Assembly: GCA_033065855.1 (NCBI GenBank)
Contig: JAVXUO010002997.1
Location: forward strand, 1 to 64,000
From: Escallonia rubra
Taxonomy: Eukaryota > Streptophyta > Magnoliopsida > Escalloniales > Escalloniaceae
Length of the DNA: 64,000 nt
Direction of reading: 5' to 3'
In this document: positions 30,705 to 40,300 of the stretch, one piece after another
Numbering within the stretch: the stretch's first letter is position 1
Layout of the letters: each line of letters begins with the position of its first letter
Position numbers and translations under genes: made by a program
Notes under the pieces: generated by a model
The model's database searches: none
The model's input: the letters and a program-made list of their open reading frames with translations, nothing else
What the model was told of the DNA's origin: nothing

Positions 30705-31409
30705 TGTTGGGAATATTTGTCGGGAAATGAAAACGAATAACTTTTGAGGTGTAAGAGTGTATCTAATGACACTTTCTTTAGAATGTTATTTGCCCCCATT
30801 CAAGATATAGTTTGCTAATGGGTTGCAGACAAATTCGTTCCCAGGATACAACAAAACCTGAGAAGAACTGCGATTAGCAATATCGAAGATCTCCAAAAAA
30901 AATTGCGAAACAATAGTAGATAAATTTTGGGAGACTAAGAGAGCTATCTGAATTTTCAGCAAAAAACTTTTGTATGTGTGCATGCAATTTCGGAAGGCTA
31001 CTAAAAAAAGAGATAATTGGCTAAAATATTAGTACATGTATATATACCCATCAAAAGCAGCATTGTTATGAAGAGGCATTATACCTCTTAAAGAAATTGC
31101 CGACCGTCGTACAGCACAATGGTTGCATTAACCTCTGCACAGGACGGTGACAAACCCAACTGTTGCCGACTCCTCAGTATAATGTTGGCAAAAAGGTAAG
31201 ACAAAGCCACCTCTTCAAGAGGTGATGGTTGGTTTCTCTATTCAGATGGACATAACATTGGCTTTACCACTCATGTAAAGCCACCTCTCATATAATTATT
31301 TTACACTATTCTGCCAACATTACAAATGAACATGAAGACTTGGATTAAACTCTCTTAAATGGATTAAAATAATCAAATAACCCATGAGTTTTATATGCCA
31401 ATCTCAACA
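30705..31409 (-). repeat. 5' LTR of the Copia element
   Basis: 705 bp with TGTTG at one end and CAACA at the other. In element orientation it begins TGTTGAGATTGGCATATAAAA, a usual Copia LTR start, and has TATATATAC near 31035-31048 as a promoter candidate. No second copy exists in the window, so the ends are judged by motif alone. A standard primer site is not evident next to it. Confidence 0.6.
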
Positions 31410-32176
31410 TTGGTTCTTCTGGCTTTAATGCCAGAAGAAGGAAAAAGTTTTAAGTTAATAGGTTGGGAACTTCGAGACAATGCGTAGCTAGCTGCAAGGC
31501 GATTTTTCCTTCTTTAGCGTTGTCATGTCATGGGAGACGCATATGGTCGTCACTCACATACTTAACAAGTTTGCTCGTGATGAAGCTATTCATCACTTTT
31601 GTGTTACATATCTAACTGTAGTCAGGATATCCATTCCCTACATATTGTTCAACGCACTGCATTGGCATTTTTTACTTCCAGTTCAGGTCAGAATCTAAAG
31701 CAAGCATGGTTTGGTGACTTTCAGCCTTTTCCACTTCCTTAAATCGCATCATTGTTGTTATTGTGGCTAAGGCTACTAATAGTCTTTTATGTTTCCTTCA
31801 TGTAAATTTGTATTTGTTTGTCTTGTCCGATGGCCTGTACATTTGTTTGTAATATACTTTTTTCTTTGGTATATAATTCTTTTGTCACATTTGTTTGTAA
31901 AAAAAAAAGGCAAGGTCGCGCCGCTCATCCCACGGCTTTTGAAGTCAGAAACAAACCTCTACTTTACTATGAAAGTGACTTCCTCCTTCGGATTTCATTC
32001 TCTGTCTTGGTGCTTCTTTTTCGCATGGAGAAGTAATTTTAAAGGCAACAGAAAATTGTGTTAGGCATGCATGAAATTACTCCTTGTTAGCTATTGCATT
32101 TGTTCCAATCTAACTATGTCGTTTGGTACTTGGTATTTGGTATTTATTACGGTGCAATAAGGACTTGAGTTGTTAG
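31410..32176. other. Intergenic DNA with one hairpin
   Basis: An inverted repeat at 31414-31439 (TTCTTCTGGC, 6-base loop, GCCAGAAGAA) directly follows the Copia LTR. The remainder is A+T-rich with a run of ten A near 31900 and no convincing coding sequence. Two overlapping short ORFs at 31789-32064 have no conserved words. Confidence 0.45.
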
Positions 32177-32181
32177 GCTAT

Positions 32182-32796
32182 TGGTTGCACCAAAGAATAT
32201 TTCTTTTTTTACTAGTGACATGCCTTTAATTAAATGACATTAACTTTTATTAATATTTCTTAAAAGGAGATAATGGAAGATTCAAACTAGGAAGTGGAAG
32301 AAACCAACTTCTGAAAATGTGTTCTTATTGATAAGGGATGAGTGTGGTTGCTTACTTGTTAGTGAGTAGTTGTTTTCTTAGTGGGTAATTATTTTCTAAG
32401 TGGGTAGTTTTTCTTGTAGTGGTAGTTATTTGCTACAAGTTGTTTTGTACTATAAATGCCGGGTCAAAGAAGGAACAAAGACATCATCATCAAATCAAGA
32501 CTTGACTTTTTTTTAAGTCTTTTTCTTTCTTTCATGTTTAGAAGCTCTTCCTATCCATCAATATGGATTCTATTTTACAGAGTTGAAAACATTATGCTTT
32601 GTAAACATTTTCAGCATTAATAAAAGTTTTTCTTTGTCTTTATTGGATTCGCAATCTTTCTATTTTCAGTTTACATTTCCATTTTTCATTTTCAGAGAAA
32701 TCTTCAGGCCTGAGAGACAAAAAAAGATCTCACACTTTTAATCAATTATGCCGCAAGAGCACAAATTGATTGTTAGTTTGCCCACGGCCGCAAACA
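32182..32796 (+). repeat. 5' LTR of the non-autonomous element
   Basis: 615 bp from TGGTTGCACC to GCAAACA. It contains ACTATAAATGCCGGGTC (TATA box near 32448) and is similar to 34353-34939 along its whole length with scattered differences, mostly transitions. Confidence 0.85.
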
Positions 32797-32816
32797 TTAG
32801 CACGCCCAATGGGAAA
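32797..32816 (+). promoter_or_regulatory. Primer binding site candidate
   Basis: TTAGCACGCCCAATGGGAAA follows the LTR end. TGGCACGCCCagTGGGA is a primer-site form seen in other plant LTR elements, and this copy differs by G to A changes. The tRNA cannot be named. Confidence 0.5.
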
Positions 32817-32867
32817 ATGTCAAGTACAAAAAGTCATGTTAGGAATGGTGGGACAATCTAATTCAGA

Positions 32868-33377
32868 GTGTTTGAATGCGTCCACTCAGTCTTGTTAGAA
32901 GATTCGCATGAACTATGCGTGCTTTGCGGGAAAATTTTGAAGTTATCACTTCAGTTGACTGAAATTTGCAACATAATTGGTGCAAGTAATTTACATAAAT
33001 CCAATGAAATTCCAAAATTGGCAAAAAAAAATTGGATAATGAATCCTTTGTTTAGAAATGTGCAAAAGGATAATAATATTTCTAACAATGAAATGGTCTT
33101 TACACCAAAAGAAAATAAAATTGATGTTACTGGGGGGCATTTCAATAGTTCACAAGACCATAAAATAGTTTTTATACCAAATAAATATATGAACGGTGGC
33201 ATTCGGCGTATCGATGCTCCCAAAATGTCCAAAGCGCTATTGATTTGTATCAAGAAAAATGATGTCAAATCCCTAGATGCTTTAAACCAACAATACATTT
33301 CACCATCATATGAAAAATGGCCAAAGCAAAATGATGGCATGACTGATACATATTTTGAAAAGCCATTTGTGATGTAA
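32868..33377 (+). CDS. ORF of unknown function in the non-autonomous element
   Basis: An open frame of 169 codons starts 71 bases after the primer site. It is lysine/asparagine-rich, has a possible C-x2-C pair (CVLCGK, residues 17-22) and words such as MVFTPKENKIDVTGG and KIVFIPNKYMNGGIRRID. No gag, protease or known domain is recognised. An ORF of this size in a decayed, A+T-rich element may be real or may be chance. Its position fits a gag-like leader protein, but that is inference. Confidence 0.4.
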   Translation: MFECVHSVLLEDSHELCVLCGKILKLSLQLTEICNIIGASNLHKSNEIPKLAKKNWIMNPLFRNVQKDNNISNNEMVFTPKENKIDVTGGHFNSSQDHKIVFIPNKYMNGGIRRIDAPKMSKALLICIKKNDVKSLDALNQQYISPSYEKWPKQNDGMTDTYFEKPFVM

Positions 33378-33649
33378 GATCACCCTAAATTTTCATGGAT
33401 ACCAAGGCACAAGTACATTTAGAAAACTTTTGGATCCATCATATTTTGGTATGCAACACCCACTTTGAATTTGTGGTTTACACCAAATTTTGATTTTATG
33501 GCTTTCAATTTAGCATGACTTTATATACTGTTTTAATGCAAAAGTTAATTTGACGAGATAATGATACTATGGCAATATGTTCATACTATTTGGTCCGTGT
33601 GCATAGTGATCTACTGGATTAAGTTTCTCTAAGGGGGCTGAAAACCAGT

Positions 33650-34300
33650 CAATCGGTTGCTTATAATTGTTTGTCATGCCATCAGTAGTGAAAATTGATT
33701 TCACTTTGAAAGGATGCAACGTTATCAATAGTAAAAATGCTTTCACTATGAAGAATATATAACTATTGATAGTAAAAATGCTTTCAATTTGAAGAATGCA
33801 AACCTATCGATTGCGATTGTTGTATCGATAGTGAATATTATCTTGCAAAATCAAGATAGCGCAGTTTAAACCAATAGATGACTTATCGATTGTAAAAAAA
33901 AAGTAAGGCTATTAGTAATGAAAGGCTATCGATAGTAAAATTGCTTTCAATTTGAAGAGTGTATGGCTATTGATAGTGCAAATGCTTTCATTTCCAAGAA
34001 GATTGGTGTATCGATAGAGAATATTATCTTACAAAATCAAGATGGTACAATTTAAGTCAATAGATGGCTTATCCGTAGTGAAAAACGTAAGGCTATCAAT
34101 AGTGAAAGACTATCGATATGAAAAATACTTGCACTTTAAAGAGTGCAATGCTATCGATTGTGAAAGAATACTTCCTTTTAATACACTCCAATGTTATCTT
34201 GGTGCGGCCAAAGCCAATCAATGACTAATCGATAGTAAAAGTGCATTCATTGAAGGCTACAAGTCTATCGATAGTGAGAGAAATGCTTTCCCTTTAAAAG
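33650..34300. repeat. CTATCGATAG-centred repeat array
   Basis: Many copies of TATCGATAGT or ATCAATAGT are followed by GAAAATGCTTTCA-type words and TTTGAAGARTGCAA. The palindrome CTATCGATAG recurs. A larger unit of about 195 bp is visible: TATCGATAGTGAATATTATC at about 33823 and TATCGATAGAGAATATTATC at about 34011, each followed by TGCAAAATCAAGAT or TACAAAATCAAGAT. The array fills the internal region between the ORF and the polypurine tract. Confidence 0.8.
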
Positions 34301-34336
34301 ATTTGATTCTTCGTAGTTTTCAAGTATTCGATTGAT

Positions 34337-34352
34337 TGAACTAGGGGGGCAA
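34337..34352 (+). promoter_or_regulatory. Polypurine tract of the non-autonomous element
   Basis: GAACTAGGGGGGCAA lies directly before the right LTR. The run of G with flanking A fits a plus-strand primer site. Confidence 0.6.
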
Positions 34353-34939
34353 TATTTGCACAAAGAAATATTTATTTATTCACTAGTGACATGGCTTTAA
34401 TTAAATGACATTAATTTTTATTAATATTTCTGAGAAGGAGATAATGAAAGATTCGAACTAGGAAGTGGAGTAAATCAATTTCTGAAAATGTATTCCTATT
34501 GATAAGAGATAAGTGTGGTTGGTTACTTATTAGTGGGTAATTGTTTTCTAAGTGGGTAGTTTGTGTCATAATGGTAGTTATTTTCTATAATCTAATTTGT
34601 ACTATAAATGCTGGGTCAAAGAAGGAACAAAGACATCATCATCAAATCAAGACTTGATTTTCAAATCTTTTCTTTCTTTCATGTTTAGGAGCTCTCAATA
34701 TCCGTCGATAGGGATTTTAGTTTCCAGCGTCGGAAGCATTGTACTTTCTAAACATTTTCAGCATTAATAAACTTTGTTCGTTGTCTTTAGTGGCGCGCAA
34801 TCTTTCTATTTCCGGTTTACATTTCTATCAATTTTCAGAGAAGTGTGAGAGGCCAGAGAAGTAAAAACGATCCAACATTGTTTAATAAATTGTGCCGCAA
34901 GAGCACAAATGGATTGTGAATTTGCCCATAACGCAAACA
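34353..34939 (+). repeat. 3' LTR of the non-autonomous element
   Basis: 587 bp from TATTTGCAC (the usual TG changed to TA) to GCAAACA, the partner of 32182-32796. TATA-like ACTATAAATGCTGGGTC is kept. Confidence 0.85.
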
Positions 34940-34944
34940 ACTAT

Positions 34945-35290
34945 TAACCTTAAACATACTTGTGCATGGTTTCTCCCTGTGAGATTTCGTGCGCTGGTCT
35001 TAAGACGGTTTCACCATTGAAAGACGATGACGACCGGCGTGTGGATTCACGCAAATGACCAAAGTAGAATCTGTTGTCAGTAAAATCGGACTGCTTTTTC
35101 AAGAAATGGATGGATGAGATTGGGAAATGAAGAGGTTGTGGTGATAAGGGATGTGATAATCTTTGGAATCAAAACATATACAATGATCCACATTGTTTGA
35201 TCAGAATCAAAAATCGGACTCTTGAGTATACATATATTAGCCATCCGTTTCAGAAACTTTTGCAGTAATATCAAACACAAAGGCTAATGT
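34945..35290 (-). other. Downstream region of the PSB33 gene (probable 3' UTR)
   Basis: This stretch follows the stop codon of the minus-strand gene and should hold its 3' UTR and poly(A) site. No clear AATAAA is seen on the minus strand. No other coding feature is evident. Confidence 0.4.
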
Positions 35291-35479
35291 CTAATTCAAA
35301 GCGTTTGAAATAGAATAAATGAAGTCCAAGAACCCGGTTCCCTTCAAGAGACCTTTACCAGTCAAGAGTTCGAAATCTAAGAGCAACAAAAAGCCGATCA
35401 CAGCAGCCTTTCCGTTTATCAATTCATTTTTCCCCGTGAAACCAAACCCTTCAGACCCCTCGTCAACCACCATTCTCAC
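35291..35479 (-). CDS. PSB33: PSB33 exon 3
   Basis: Starts after the acceptor CCCAG at 35480 and ends in TAG at 35291. It encodes 62 residues beginning VRMVVDEGSEGFGFTGK and containing the C-terminal hydrophobic helices. It joins exon 2 in phase 0. Confidence 0.88.
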   Translation of the reverse strand: MRMVVDEGSEGFGFTGKNELINGKAAVIGFLLLLDFELLTGKGLLKGTGFLDFIYSISNALN

Positions 35480-36629
35480 CTGGGCTCCAAAACACAAGGT
35501 ACCAGATCAAAACCAGTTGGAAAGGGAAAGAATATTCTGTTACTTGCAATGATCTGAATGATTTTGAAGTGAATGATAATCTAGGTGAATTTCTTACCTC
35601 ATCCACATTGACATCAGTGGCCGTAAAACCAGGTTGAGCCTTTCCACTGAAGACAATCTCTGCAGATACGTCTGATCTTGCTGCTCCCATGCTTATGTAA
35701 ATGTTTTTGCCGTCAGTTCTTACTGGATAAACAAATAAGCTCCTCAAAGCAGGTGTAAGGACTCGTAGCACGGGATTATTAGGATACCACTCCTTGATAA
35801 CTCCAGTTCGCAGATCAAACGTGCTATCAGTTGTTGGGCAAACAACACAGCCGTCCTGCGGAAGATGAAATCTTACAGTTCATGGCCTGTATCATTTATA
35901 TATAATTCCGCATTATTGCATGATTCGAATATGAACACAACTCTCTCTTAAGAAGTTCACCAAAATACATCAACGCTTTTCAAAATTAATTTCCATTTAT
36001 CAATCCGGTGTTCAATGAATAATACAAGATTTTTCATAAATTCTGAAATGCTACAGAAAAACCTCTTTTTGCCTGAACCTTGCACATGAACCAATCAACC
36101 GAATACTGGCGGACTCATAAACAAACGAAAATTAAACGGCACTTTGCATGTAATATGAAAATTAGTAAGTTATCTTTTTTAACCGTCCAAATGATAACAA
36201 ACTGGTCAAACACATATGGACGCAGCGAGTGTGCAAAGTTTTTGTATGCGTATTTTTGTGTTGAGAGTGATAGAGAGAGGGAGATAGAGAATGGGAAACA
36301 TAGAGAGAGAGTGGGGTGTAGAGATGACCAAAGTTAACATTATTCATGTGCAATGACTAGGTTGAATATCTCAGTTACATTAGTACTCTGGGTTTTAGCT
36401 GGAGGAAACTCCCTAAATGGCAACGCTTCTCTCTGAGTCGCTTTTGCGATCTCAAGTTAGGAGTCCCATGGGAACACATACCAACCTAACATGGGAACTC
36501 AATCCCATCTTTGGACAGATGCACATCGAACAAGTGACAGAGTACCTTGGAAATCGAGTCCTCTGTCGACTCAAATCACTTTTTTCCCTCTCTTCTCTTG
36601 CTTCCTCTTCCTCCAAGTCCTTAAATTCT

Positions 36630-36662
<33 letters not shown>

Positions 36663-37012
36663 TATATACACACAAATTTGGTCCTATCTAAATCCAGTTT
36701 TTTTATATTGGTCCCATAGGTAACCAAATCGGGCAGGAGATTCGTGGCGAACAACTTTGTCACCTTTGTTATTTCCCAACGCAAGTAGCTGGTAGAAAGT
36801 TGATGTGCTGAGTACAAATGTAACAAGTAACCACCACTTGCGGTATTTTCAAGCCAAAAGCAACCTAACATGGGAACACATGGGAACTCAATCCCATCTT
36901 TGGACAGATGCACATCGAACAAGTGACAGAGTACCTTGGAAATCGAGTCCTCTGTCGACTCAAATCACTTTTTTCCCTCTCTTCTCTTGCTTCCTCTTCC
37001 TCCAAGTCCTTA

Positions 37013-37065
<53 letters not shown>

Positions 37066-37348
37066 TATATACACACAAATTTGGTCCTATCTAAATCCAG
37101 TTTTTTGATATTGGTCCCATAGGTAACCAAATCGGGCAGGAGATTCGTGGCGAACAACTTTGTCACCTTTGTTATTTCCCAACGCAAGTAGCTGGTAGAA
37201 AGTTGATGTGCTGAGTACAAATGTAACAAGTAACCACCACTTGCGGTATTTTCAAGCCAAAAGCAACCTAACATGGGAACACATGGGACAAATCACTTTT
37301 TTCCCTCTCTTCTCTTGCTTCCTCTTCCTCCAAGTCCTTAAATTCTCT

Positions 37349-37381
<33 letters not shown>

Positions 37382-40300
37382 TATATACACACAAATTTGG
37401 TCCTATCTAAATCCAGTTTTTTGATATTGGTCCCATAGGTAACCAAATCGGGCAGGAGATTCGTGGCGAACAACTTTGTCACCTTTGTTATTTCCCAACG
37501 CAAGTAGCTGGTAGAAAGTTGATGAGCTGAGTACAAATGTAACAAGTAACCACCACTTGCGGTATTTTCAAGCCAAAAGCAAAGTGTGTACACAGAGGTG
37601 AAGTTTAAGATATATACATATTAATGCCAACGCAGGATGGGCTAGCAACACATACATATGTACCTGTATAGGTACTAAGAATAGTTCGTAATTTACTTGT
37701 TTGAATCCACTGACAACCTTATTTATTCTAGACGTCCACACTCCCCTGCCCCAGCCCGCATTTCCGCTCCCTCTCCCACCCCTGCTTTTGCGCAACTAAG
37801 CTCTGGAGGCTTTCAATAATCCCATCTGCAATACTTTCTTCGTACGGTTGCAGGTTTCATCTTCTATCAGTAAAAAATGGGCCATTTGCATCGACAAAGA
37901 CGCTTCTGATTGTTTGATAAACTTCCAAATAGTAAGAGCATGGTTAACACTAATACGTCAAATGGTCGTGATAGCCAGCAACTTACATATTACTAATTAT
38001 GATACTTCAACACATATAACTTTCATAAAGCACTCTTGAGTAAGTTGCACATATTTACTTAGTTATCAGAGTTGCACAGCTCTGAAAATAACACTCTATC
38101 AAGAGCTCTTTTCTTTTTTGGTAGTCACTCTCTATCAAGAGTTATGAGCAAATACAGAGAACCTATGGAAGAGCTTGCCGTCAAAACTACTTGGAACCAC
38201 TTCAATCAACAAGTGAACCAAAAACTATTGCCAGTACTGATCATTACGTTTTCATATGTTTTGGAAGTACTGACCCGTAGCTTTAATTTTAAACCTAAAC
38301 AGATATTTTAAAGCTCCATACAGCAATAGGGAAGTTTAGAGTCTTCTACGATGTCTTGGATTATATGAGTTAGCCTTAGGAGTAAATGCCAATTATGTCC
38401 TTTTTGTTACAGAATACATATTTTATTCTCAAAACGCATAGCCATCATTCATCTCCCTACTTCCATAGCCACTATTGCCAGTATGCCTAAACCACAACTA
38501 CCTATTCCATGGGTAACCCATATCCGTGCCGCTGCCTCTAAAGAAGTTTCCTCTGCAACAATTGTTGGGGCTTATATAAGATGGGCTTTTGGCTTCAATT
38601 TATGTCATGGATTTTGACAATCAAGTATTTCTATAGATTGGAATCATGTCAATAAGTTCGGCATTGATTCTACTCTAAATATGCTGGCTGAGTAAGTTAT
38701 TTAGTTGATTATACTGGCAATATGCTTTCTGATTATAAGCTCAAAAATTGATATTGTTGCATTTTACTTTTTAAGGATAAAGGGGTTGCGGTTTGCTACC
38801 AACATATGTTTCTTTATCTAAACCCTTTGTGTGATAGGGTCCCAATCAACGATGACTAAGTTGGAATATATGTAAAAAAACGCTGCGTGTCACCTCATTA
38901 CACTGCTACCATATATTTGTGCATTGTACAAATTTATTCATCCCTTGAGAATATAAGGAACAACGCAACAGTGGCATTCCGTTGTATGAAAATCTGTATG
39001 CTCCACTCCCAATCCGTCCCAGATTTCTTACACCAAACTCTTCTGATCAGAGAACTGAACTAAGCTATAGATTCATTGATACGTTTTTTGTTTTTCCATA
39101 AATAGGTGTGATATTTTTAATGTTACATATTAATTTTTGAAAGCATATACGAGCTTGGCATCCGTGGCTTATTCTATACTCAAAAAGTTTTAACCAACAT
39201 TTATGTCTCCCAATGTCAGTCAATACACCCCTCCCTGTTGCACCTCATCTTTGCCAGCACCCAGATTCACTGTCGAAGCTCGCGGAATGATCATGGGGTT
39301 TCTCAGCAGCCAAGTCAGAAGCTGTAGGCATTTGTTTCTCTCTGTATTTCCTGATCTGATGTATTCACCAACATATATGGCCATATACAGAAAATGGTCG
39401 CTTGTATATGTCTTGCTTCGGCTTCGGATTCACAAAGAACACACATATGTGTGTGTTACAAGTTTGACTGAAATTTCTATATACGAATTTATAGATGCAT
39501 AAGCTCAAATGCTTACCCTCTAAAATAAAGATGTGAGTTCCCCCATTACTCACTACAACGGTTCATGAAGTAGGAAGGACAAGAAACAAAAAGGAGCAGC
39601 CCTGACTAGGATAGCAAGAAAAGTAGAGCATGCACATAGTCTTACTACTCGCCCTCTTATCGAGACTAGCATACCCGAAGATAAAAACCACCAAGGAACT
39701 TTTTCGTGGCCAGAAAGGGCCTCTTAGCTCTGTTAGGGCCCATGGTCCTCAAATTTAGCTATTAGCATATGAAAATTCTCAGAAGATACAAATAGATTAT
39801 GCGGCTGAACAACATGAGTTGCTGTCACCTTAAGCTTATGCGACTGAACACCACGCATGGCTGTCACTTTAAGCTTTAGCATTGGCGGGTGTGCCAGAAC
39901 ACCCTTCATCAACACATAGCTTGGTGTAAGTTTACATGTTACATGATAAGGCTTGGTGCATAGCTCAAACTTCAACCCAAGTTCTTTACAGCCTCCTCAG
40001 ACACTTTATTGCAATTGCAATTGTCCTACTGTCAAAAAGGTCGATTGACATGCTGAAACTCATACTCAATTGTGTTTGGAAGGTTCTTTCCTAATGATAA
40101 AGCTTGCTAAATACCTGGTGTGTCTCATATCTGCATACTAGGGTAAGTAACAGCAATCAGAGTCCTTCATCATCTCCAGATTCATCATGGTCAAAAGGAA
40201 TAAAGAGCACACAAACTAGCTCATGTTTTGCATATTCAGGTTACCGGGATTCTTCGAAGCCGTTTCCCCCACTCCACAGATTGACTTGGCTGAATGCCAG

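Larger units (their letters stand above)
27078..31409 (-). mobile_element. Ty1/Copia retrotransposon lacking its 3' end
   Basis: On the minus strand: 5' LTR (30705-31409), gag, protease, integrase, reverse transcriptase and RNase H, the Copia order. It stops within RNase H at about 27078, where hAT-type DNA begins; no 3' LTR is found. All frames are broken. Confidence 0.88.
32182..34939 (+). mobile_element. Non-autonomous LTR retrotransposon with both LTRs
   Basis: Two similar LTRs (32182-32796 and 34353-34939) flank 1556 bp. Flanking bases are GCTAT (32177-32181) and ACTAT (34940-34944), a target duplication with one change. Just after the left LTR is AGCACGCCCAATGGGA, a primer-site-like sequence (TGG.. 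with G to A changes). Just before the right LTR is the purine run ACTAGGGGGG. It therefore reads on the plus strand. No gag or pol words are seen; the interior has one ORF and a repeat array. Confidence 0.85.

Noticed and set aside
33650-34300. CRISPR or centromeric satellite
   Set aside because: Repeats are irregular, few and confined to the interior of an LTR element.
36417-37438. ORFs with SLSLSL runs
   Set aside because: Translation of CT microsatellites in the triplicate intron repeat.
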